The notes beneath the pieces are model-generated. The model was not told the origin of the DNA. It made no database searches and saw only the letters and a program-made list of their open reading frames with translations. Made by a program: the position numbers and the translations under genes. Shown one piece after another: positions 56,546 through 64,000 of a DNA stretch of 64,000 nt (its first letter is position 1; each line of letters starts with the position of its first letter). The stretch comes from Lepidurus packardi (lineage: Eukaryota > Arthropoda > Branchiopoda > Notostraca > Triopsidae), in NCBI GenBank assembly GCA_023053545.1, contig JAKZAN010000085.1, forward strand, positions 62,001-126,000. The letters are read 5' to 3'.

Positions 56546-57378
56546 ATGTATTACGAAAAGAACAGTCACTACGGCAAGATCGAGTTCTGGGAAAAACGAT
56601 ATGCAGAGTAACATCCTTATTCACCCCTCCTAGGAACCCCAACGTCTTCGACTGGTACCAGAACTGGGCCACCCTCCGCGACATCATCTCCCAATACACC
56701 ACCCACAAATCAGAAATTCTCAACGTCGGCGCAGGCAACTCAAGTAATCTTTCCACTTACCCTCCCAGCCCTCAGCGAGGAAATGTACAAGTAGGGTTAC
56801 CGAAACATCACTAACATTGACTTCTCCACCATCGTCATCGAAGATATGCAACTCCGATACAATACTCTCGGCTATGAAAAGTCTTTCCAATGTAACCCCT
56901 CAGCTAAGCCTCTCCTTAGACCTCTGCTGCGACGTGCGCGATATGTCGGAACTGGAAGATGAACACTACGATGTTGTGATAGACAAAGGAACGCTTGACT
57001 CAGTGCTATGTGGAGCATACTCGAGTCAGAACTGCAAGAAAATGTTCAAAGAAATCTCGCGCGTGCTGAAGACAAAGGGCTACTACATCTGCGTGAGCTA
57101 TGGGGACCCAGATATCCGAAAGAGCTATTTCGAGCATGAAGAATATGAGTGGTCGATAATGAGCCCGAGTCCTTATAAGGTTTTCAAGCCCAACATCAGC
57201 CAGAGCGAAGTCGAGTTTGACGACAAGGACAAAGAAAAGAACAAGGATTATTACCATTACGTCTATGTCCTCCAGAAGGTAAATACTGCCCCAATGCATC
57301 TTCCCCACGTAGAGAGCCGACACCATGACACCCCTAACGTCGCAAGCCAAAGTATCGAACCCCGCTCTGAAAGCATGA
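56546..57378 (+). CDS. eEF1A-lysine methyltransferase-like (METTL13/EEF1AKMT4 family)
   Basis: Five exons (56546-56607, 56634-56743, 56769-56891, 56920-57278, 57313-57378) with introns of 26, 25, 28 and 34 nt encode 239 residues. Family landmarks are HYGKIEFWEKRY, FDWYQNW, motif I ILNVGAGNSTLSEEMYKEG, NIDFSTIVI, CCDVRDM and YDVVIDKGTLDSVLCG. The protein is a class I SAM-dependent methyltransferase of the group that methylates translation elongation factor 1A or related targets. All four introns are necessary and each restores a conserved motif. A TAG codon (YK-E-GYRN) is Glu in register with the family. The C-terminus RADTMTPL is also typical. Confidence 0.87.
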
Positions 57379-57612
57379 TATACTCTGTGTTGAGGCGCAA
57401 ATCCAAATATTGCATAAGTGCAGCTGTGGGACAGGGCATCCAGGTTGGGAGGATGTGCGGGAGTACGGGTGTTGGGTTAACGCGTAGTCAATAGCCAGAT
57501 AATCATAAATTGAAATTAAATATTATCGCAATTAAATAATCAAGCTAAAAGCACCTATACGTCCCGCATCAACAACCATCTCCTTATCATTTCTTTCTAG
57601 TTTCATAGCTCT

Positions 57613-60600
57613 ATGGCTTTATTCCTCCCTAAAACACTGCTAGCCTTGAAGCTGCAGCCCCCCGATCCTCAGCAGGACTTCATTCTCGCCATCGCTGACC
57701 CATCCCCCGCCCTCACTGATCAGCCCCAATCCGACTACGCCCACGCCAAAATCGTCTAACAAATACACTCCGACTGTCCTGATAATCTGGTGTTCGAAAT
57801 CAAAAAGGATATTTAAATAAGGAGTAGCACGTGCTGTATCCTGGAGGCCATTGATCTGCGATGCCGCGAAGAGGTAGAGTCTGGGAGAATCATGATACCG
57901 CGGGAGGAATATCTTCGCATCAGCCAAAAGATGCTGGAGAACGAGTACGCGTGGGGACCGTGGGAGGAGCAGGAGGAGGAACAGCGACAGCACTCCGACA
58001 TGTTCGACAAAGACGGCAGCTATAATAACAATAGCGAATAATAGGAGGATTACCCTAACCAGTATCATTCTAATTACGGGTTCCATTATAATCAGAATGC
58101 CCCCCACTCCTACTTATATGCGCCTGCCAAAGCCCGAAAAAGAGGCCGTCCTAAAGGCTCCAAAAACAGAAAGAAAAATCACCATCCATCCTATTCAGAC
58201 AGCGAAGAAGAATATTAATAAAAAAAGCGTGGCAGGGGGCGCCCCAAAGGATCTCGTAATAAGAAGAACCTCATCAAGCATTACTAACATCACTTTCTCC
58301 TCGCTCAGGCCCAGATTGCCCAGACCCCAGATTTTAGATCGCTCCTATCACTCCACCTTGCAAAACCCAAACTCGATATCGATATGCCTTTACGTCCTCC
58401 TTATACTCTTGCTCTCAGAAAATTACCTCAAGATATCAAAAAGCAACACGACCCCAATCATCCAGATAATAATTCAGAGGACATCTAACATGACCCTCAT
58501 GAAGGCATGAGTGGATACCCCCTCGAACGCAGAGGCAAAGGTAGACCAAAAGGCTCCAAAAACAAGTGTAAGTTCTCCGATCGACATCACGACCTTGTCT
58601 AAAGTGAAGACCCTAATAAGATAGCAACACCTATGCATGATCCTTTGGAGCTCCCGGGATAGTATTAGGCACTAAAAGAGCTCCCTTTAGGGGTGTCTTT
58701 ATATAATAAAGACTGCTGTGGGTTATGTTCGGAAAAGTATGTGAAAGAGGAACTTATAAGATTGTTGGATGCGGGAGTCGTTGCAGTCGACAAGCACAAG
58801 GCTATCATTTTGCGGGCAGGATAGAAGCTGAGCAACATAGTGAAGGATCTTGAAATAGAGCGGCGAGACAACCTTTTTATCAGAGTGTTGGGGACTTCTT
58901 CGATTCCTTTAATCCATTTCTATATGTAGTATGTGAACAACATCAGGGTTTCAGGGAAGTGTGTATGGGGAGCTGACTAACGTCTCGAGCGGGATTTCTA
59001 TACGGTAAGGACTCGCAAGGAAGCTTTGACGAAGAGTGGGAAGGAGGGCATTACGGGATTTATGCACGACGCTGAACCAAGATTTAGGAGCTGGTGGGAA
59101 TATATCGGGATCTAACGGCTGATGGAGAGTGTTCCTTTTCACCATGGAGTGGCAGTGATGGAGGTTCTTTTCAGCCAAAGCCCTGTGCTAAAGATTCTGT
59201 TTTTGCAGAATATCCCTACGCTGCTGAGGTGCGGGAACCACGAGTGCGCCAACTTTCTGCTGGGACAGGTGGTGCCGGACCAATACAACCTCTATGGCTA
59301 CTCCAAGGAACACCTCGACTGCCTCAACATGAGTGCTTCCGCAATCTCTATCCAGTATAAGAAAATAAACATTCTCAAACAAAACTTCTCTACCAACTTC
59401 TGTTCGCCAATCCATTGCGCATCCATCAATCCCAGCCACCAGCTCCTCGACTACCTGCTCAAGAACATCGCAGACTATGATGTAGGCGACAGTCTGTGCC
59501 GCAAACCCATCCACTACGCCAGCGCCTCTCTCTCGACCAAGAACATCGATATCTTGCTCAAACACAACTCCGACATTAAGGCCATGGATAAGTTCAAAAT
59601 GACTCCGCTAATGGTTGCGGCATATTATGGGCGCACGAAGAATCTCGAGATTCTGCTTAGTATAGCTGGAGACTCCGCTTATGTCAACTTCAGAAGCAAC
59701 CATGGGTTTTCGGCCCTGCATTACTGCATCATCAGAAACCATGATGGCTGCATCAAGGCACTCCTCAACCACGCATCAACGGATATCAATTTGTAAAGCA
59801 AAGATAAATAGACTGCTCTGCATCTGGCCTGCTCTGTCGGTAACCCTACCATCGTCCGCGCCCTCCTGGCCAAAGGGGCCATCATAGAACACTACGACAA
59901 ATTCAAAAGGACACCCCTGATGATGGCATTAAGAAACAATAATCACGCGGTTTTCAACGAACTGGTCGCCAGTCGAGAAACCAAATACTTCAGACTAGAT
60001 TCAAGCCTTAATTCTTGCATGCACTATTCTGCTGCGTTTGGGAACTCTGCTGCCCTTAAAAACCTGTTACCCCATCTGAGACAAAATAGGAACAAGAAGC
60101 TCTACTACCCCTGGGAGATGGCTGTCGGAAAAGGTCATATCGGGTGTGCGCGTGTGTTGGCGGACGACTCCAACCTCGAGAAAAGGTATCCGTACGAGAA
60201 TAATGTATTTCTTTTGGCTATGCGATCGATTGACGGGTCAGCGAAGTCTCTGAGCCTTATCACCTACTTACTGGATTCGGCCAAATTCGATATGAACTGC
60301 GTGGACGGCTCCCTCAATAATGCTCTTCATCATGTGTGCCATCTTTACAAAGAGAAGTACGTCCGGGATCATTCCTTCTCATCCTCCGCCCGTGAGGATG
60401 TGACGCAACTTGAATAAGAGTTTTAGTATTTGCTTAGAACAATCATTAGTCTTCTCGTCCAAAAAGGGACCAACCCCAATGCTGTGAATAGGCGCAATCA
60501 CACTCCTCTGACATTGTGCATTGAAAACTCCAATACAGTCGGCATCAGACTCTTGCTTGACAAAAGCGTCCCGAATCTGGAGTTTTAGAGTTCTACAGGG

Positions 60601-62109
60601 GAAAGCCTGCTTCATTTTATGAGCCGCATAGCGAGTCAGAGTGCTGCAGAAATGGGATTCGTGCATGAAAAAATTAAAGTATTCGATAAAATCGCATTGC
60701 GGGAGTCGCTTAGAAAAGTAGATAGAGAGGGGTTCTAAATGCTATTACGATTCGTCAAAGATTTTACCTGGTCGGCCCGAGATAACTATCACAAAAATGT
60801 GGCTTCATTCACCCGCCAGAAAATGCAGGGTCCTCCCAGAGGGCATCTCACGCAGGCTGAGATCGCCGCCATCCATAAGGCTGCTCGACAGCAATATCAA
60901 CAACATGAAGCCCTGTTTATAGAATTAATATCATACTTACTAGAGCTGGGCTGCGATCCAAACGCCTTAGTTCTGGACAAGCGCAGGGAGGATGAGTTAG
61001 AGAGTTTTAGAAAGTGGGGAATACAGCACTTCATCATGAAGTTTCCCACGCTGAGTCTGCTAGGTTTTTTTAGGAAACGGATTCGCGACTTTAATGCTCC
61101 TAACCTCAATAACATGACGTCGCTGCACCTGTTTTGCCTAGAGATGAAAAAGGGTTCCGTGTTCCAACTGGATCGGGAAATCGAGGAGATCGTGCAGCAT
61201 CCCTCTGACTACCAAGGGGAGAAATGTCTGGAATTCTTATTGGAGAATGGGCTGAATCCGAATAGCTTGGATACCACACGTTCCACACCCCTATTGTATG
61301 CAGCCCTGGGCGGACAGATCGAGTTTATAGTGTTGCTGCGGAAGTTCGGATCCATAATCAACAACTGCAATAACAAGAATCAGGTGCCGTTGATCGAAGT
61401 CATCAAAAAGAAGACACTCTTCGAACTGGCCTAGATTGAGAATCTGCTCAAAATTGGCGCAGACCCCAACCACGAAGATCTTGATGGCCGCAACGCTCTA
61501 CATCATCTCGTCGAGAATTCCTCCAACCTTGACTCCTCACCCGAGATTTGCAAGCTTCTCCTGGATTTCGGAGCTCGCGTCAACAGCTTAGATCGCTTCA
61601 GCCGTACTCCCTTATTCTACTGCTTCACGAGGCTGCCAAATGAAACCCCTGTGCCGTAACAGTTCCAGCCTCATCGCCCCGCCTACTCAGACAAACTCGA
61701 CATTCTACAGACGCTGTTGAACAGCAAAGACATCAACATCAACCAGAAAGATGTGTACGGAAGAACAGTGCTGCATTATGCGTGTGAAGGCAACTATTTT
61801 TTTTCGATCATGGAACTAATGAACAAAAATGCGGATCCCGACATCCAGGACGGGGAGGAGAACACTCCTCTGGCGATCTGTCTGAAGAACAAACAGCTGA
61901 ACCAGGCAGCAATGCTCATCCGGAAAGGCGCAAAGCCAGGCTGTGTCTGCTAAAAGGGTGAGAAAACAACCTATTTGGAATTCGCGGTCAAACAGGGATC
62001 ATCAGGAGTCTTCCACCTGCTTTTAGAGAATGGCTAACCCACTCATTAAAATTCAGATGCTGGCCTTGTGCGTGTTAAAGCCACAGCAGTCAAACGGAAC
62101 CGGTCCTGA
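57613..62109 (+). CDS. giant AT-hook / ankyrin-repeat protein (1498 aa)
   Basis: One uninterrupted frame from ATG 57613 to TGA 62107-62109. Three AT-hooks of the RGRPKGS type are at about residues 176-185 (KRGRPKGSKN), 205-214 (RGRPKGSRN) and 307-316 (KGRPKGSKN); these bind the minor groove of AT-rich DNA. The segment between and after them is acidic and Asn/His rich. From about residue 580 to 1470 ankyrin repeats dominate (TPLMVAAYYGRTKN, ETALHLACSVGNPTIVRALLAKG, GRTVLHYACEGNYFF, ENTPLAICLKNKQLN). There are about 20 TAA/TAG codons. The combination suggests a chromatin- or nuclear-scaffold ankyrin protein. I cannot exclude that two adjacent genes happen to share a frame, but no TGA, ATG-plus-promoter or AT-rich gap separates them. 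Confidence 0.75.
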
Positions 62110-62176
62110 TACTTACTTCTATATAAGGCCATCGTTAAGGAAGGCTTTCGAAGAAATGAGTTATGAGTTATATGGA

Positions 62177-64000
62177 TCAGACAGAAGCAGGTGTTTTGCG
62201 AGGCTCAGCCTCCTCCTCCTCTTTTCTGGCAGTTATTCTCGACACAGGATATATCAAAAATCTTTCGCACAGTATCAGGATGGGGATGATCAGGTCCATA
62301 ATTAGTACCATCTAGAAGATTTGTGTAGGGTCCTGGTCGCCAGTCATCGAGAAAAATTCCCGAGTGAAGCCCACATGGGGAATCACGTGCATAAACGCCC
62401 AGGCAAGCAGGATGTAGACGGTGCTATAGCAGTTCTCGAGTCTCCAGGAATACTTCCAATCCATCGCCAACACTGAGGCCACAGTCACTCCCGCCATGAT
62501 CACAAATGAAAGACTTCCTACAATATTATTCTTGTTGAATTCGTAGATGCCACTAGATTCACTCATGAACTCATTTAGAGCATTATTCTGAGACTTGTAC
62601 TCAGCCTTCCACACGAAAACAAAACAAATGCTCAGAGCCGTCAGTACATACGAACCGATTGACAGCAGCGTCGGCACAGTCAAAATCGATGTGTACGGTC
62701 TGTCGCGTGTCAGCGGCTTGCCTTTGGTCAGAGGGATGATCATGATCGGGATAATATCCAAGAAGATGTCGTCATAGATGTAGGGCATGTTGGCCATTTC
62801 GCAGTACACCAACGCTGTAATCGTCTGTACTACGAATTGCGTTAATGCATACGTAACAATGATCTTCACGATCGATACTCCACAGACGATGGAAGCCCTG
62901 CCTTCTTCCAAGGTGCTCAGTACTCCCTCGATGGGTCCAACAAAGTCCATGCCCCAACCCCCGTCGACCCCATAGCCAATATGGGCTGTCTTCAAGGCCA
63001 GCAGATCGTTAATTCCATCCCCGCACATCATTACCTTGTAACCCTGAGATTTAAACTATTCTACATATTGGGCTTTCTGTTCGGGGGTGCATCTTGCCCT
63101 AATCTCTTCAGGGTCGAAGTTGAGCTTCTTGGCAATGGCATATGCGGTTTACTTGTTGTCACCAGTGAGCATAATACATCTGAAGTTATTTTTGATGAGT
63201 AGGTCAATCAGGGCGGGAGACTAGGCTTTCAGCTTATTCTCGAAGATGGTGAGCCCCAGAAAGTGCATTCCGTATTCTGCTTGTGATCGAGTGATGCTGG
63301 TCACAGACGCCGGAGAAATCTATTTATAAGAGATGGCCAGCACACGAAGTCCCCTTTAGGTATAGGTTCTCAGGACATCTTCGAACCCTTGAGGCATCGA
63401 GGCGATCTTCACGATAGCTTATGGACTGCCTTTGGTAAAAACATAAGTTTTGTTTTTGATATAGTCATAGACGACTGTGCTCATTTTTTTCTCCTCCGAG
63501 TTAAACTCAAATCGTCTCAGAATCACAAGGTTCATTGGCAAGGTACCTGCTTCTAGTTTCGTAACCTTGGCGATCACTTCCTCGAATCTGGAATCAACAT
63601 ATTGATTGTCGATCTGGAATGAGCCGAATCTGAAGAGTTCGACTTCAATCGGGTCTCCGTCCACATTCTCTATTTCTTTGACATACTCCAGTGAGTGGCA
63701 AGCTGCAAACAGTTTCACAGCCAGTTCGACTTCAGGGTCCTCAGCCTCTAGTCTGAAAAGCTCCCCTCTATTTTTCTGGCTAAATAAAGTCCTCGTCCCC
63801 ATATTGGACTTTGGCAGGAATCCTTCTAGCTGCACGTCTTTCCTAGTGAGTGTCCCTGTCTTATCGAAGCAAACAAGGTTGATCCTACCACTTTCGATGA
63901 TTTTTGACGCATTGTTGGTAGAGATCCCCATTTTCTTTAAGCGCTTCAAAGCATATACTGCGGCGACGCTCATGCAGGTCGGCAGCTGGGGCGGGACCGC
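62177..64000 (-). CDS. P5-type (P5B-like) P-type ATPase, C-terminal part (5' end outside window)
   Basis: The gene enters at 64000 and ends at TGA 62177-62179, ~607 residues. It shows the M4 motif VPPQLP, then GRINLVCFDKTGTLTRKDVQ (phosphorylation Asp), FTKGSP-E (nucleotide-binding domain), GLRVLAI, CIMLTGDNK-E-TA, and the hinge KVMMCGDGINDLLAL. Six hydrophobic segments follow and the tail is short and charged. The FDKTGTLT surroundings and PPxLP are diagnostic of P5 ATPases. P5B members are polyamine or lipid transporters of endolysosomes, P5A the ER transmembrane-helix dislocase. KGSP-E has its Glu as TAA (63419-63421). It converges on the AT-hook gene with only 67 bp between the stops. Confidence 0.9.

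Noticed and set aside
1-64000. A long run of in-frame TAA/TAG taken as massive pseudogenisation
   Set aside because: The interrupted frames keep coding composition, end in TGA, and put TAA/TAG at Glu columns of conserved proteins. A variant code explains all of it.
1-64000. UAA/UAG = Gln (the commoner ciliate code) or = Tyr (Mesodinium)
   Set aside because: Where the residue is fixed (ISY1, GNAT copies, kinase helix C, P5 KGSPE) the match is Glu. Gln fits the kinase helix-C and GNAT columns poorly and Tyr fits none.
1-64000. tRNA, rRNA, snoRNA, transposases, CRISPR arrays and bacterial contamination
   Set aside because: I saw no cloverleaf-like sequence, rRNA core, inverted-repeat-bounded element or operon pattern. 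Spliceosomal introns and eukaryotic families occur across the whole window. A covariance-model scan would be needed to exclude small RNAs.

Overview
The window looks like nuclear DNA of a ciliate, most probably a peritrich (class Oligohymenophorea; Vorticella/Carchesium/Epistylis relatives). Three signals agree. First, every convincing gene ends in TGA, while TAA and TAG occur throughout coding sequence. Second, wherever a family or a paralogue fixes the residue, TAA/TAG falls on glutamate, not glutamine or tyrosine (ISY1, CCT-theta, a protein kinase helix-C Glu, a tandem acetyltransferase pair, the KGSPE motif of a P5 ATPase). UAA/UAG = Glu is the published peritrich nuclear code (NCBI table 30). 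Third, there is a 223-bp block of GGGGTT repeats, the oligohymenophorean telomere unit. All gene models below are my own translations with UAA/UAG = Glu and UGA = stop; reading them with the standard code breaks nearly every gene into pieces.

The window is gene dense: about 47 genes on both strands, usually 50-300 bp apart, with many GT-AG introns. Most inferred introns are 22-60 nt and a few reach 128-226 nt. Because only one stop codon exists, long spurious open frames are common on the opposite strand; I left these out.

Layout. 0.3-12 kb: hypothetical proteins, a type I membrane protein with a C-terminal zinc ribbon, a possible Nup54-like protein and coiled coils. 12-18 kb: a VAP (MSP-domain ER tether), a 1446-residue secreted/type I protein and a MGNC-lipidated protein. 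18-25.4 kb: a protein kinase, an IMAP-like membrane GTPase, a COPI-associated membrane protein, a second small membrane protein, splicing factor ISY1 and a delta-COP reduced to its longin domain. 25.5-32.9 kb: a 1008-residue coiled coil, an SPFH/flotillin-like protein and a 733-residue helical protein. 33.06-33.29 kb: the interstitial telomeric array. 33.3-36 kb: tandem GNAT-like genes and a RING/TRAF-finger protein. 36-44.5 kb: coiled coils and an ankyrin-AGC kinase. 44.6-47.3 kb: a MORN protein and CCT-theta. 47.5-57.4 kb: EF-hand, GOLD-domain, SHIPPO-repeat, B-box and eEF1A-methyltransferase-like genes. 57.6-62.1 kb: a 1498-residue AT-hook/ankyrin protein. 62.2-64 kb: a P5-type ATPase running off the edge.

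Functionally the set is housekeeping (chaperonin, splicing, COPI, VAP, methyltransferase), signalling (kinases, GTPase, RING) and cilium/cortex-type proteins (SHIPPO, MORN, EF-hand, many coiled coils). I saw no tRNA, rRNA, transposase or CRISPR. The most unusual features are the telomeric array directly abutting a truncated acetyltransferase, the longin-only delta-COP, and the AT-hook/ankyrin giant. Several genes carry single-base shifts at homopolymers, which look more like consensus errors than decay.
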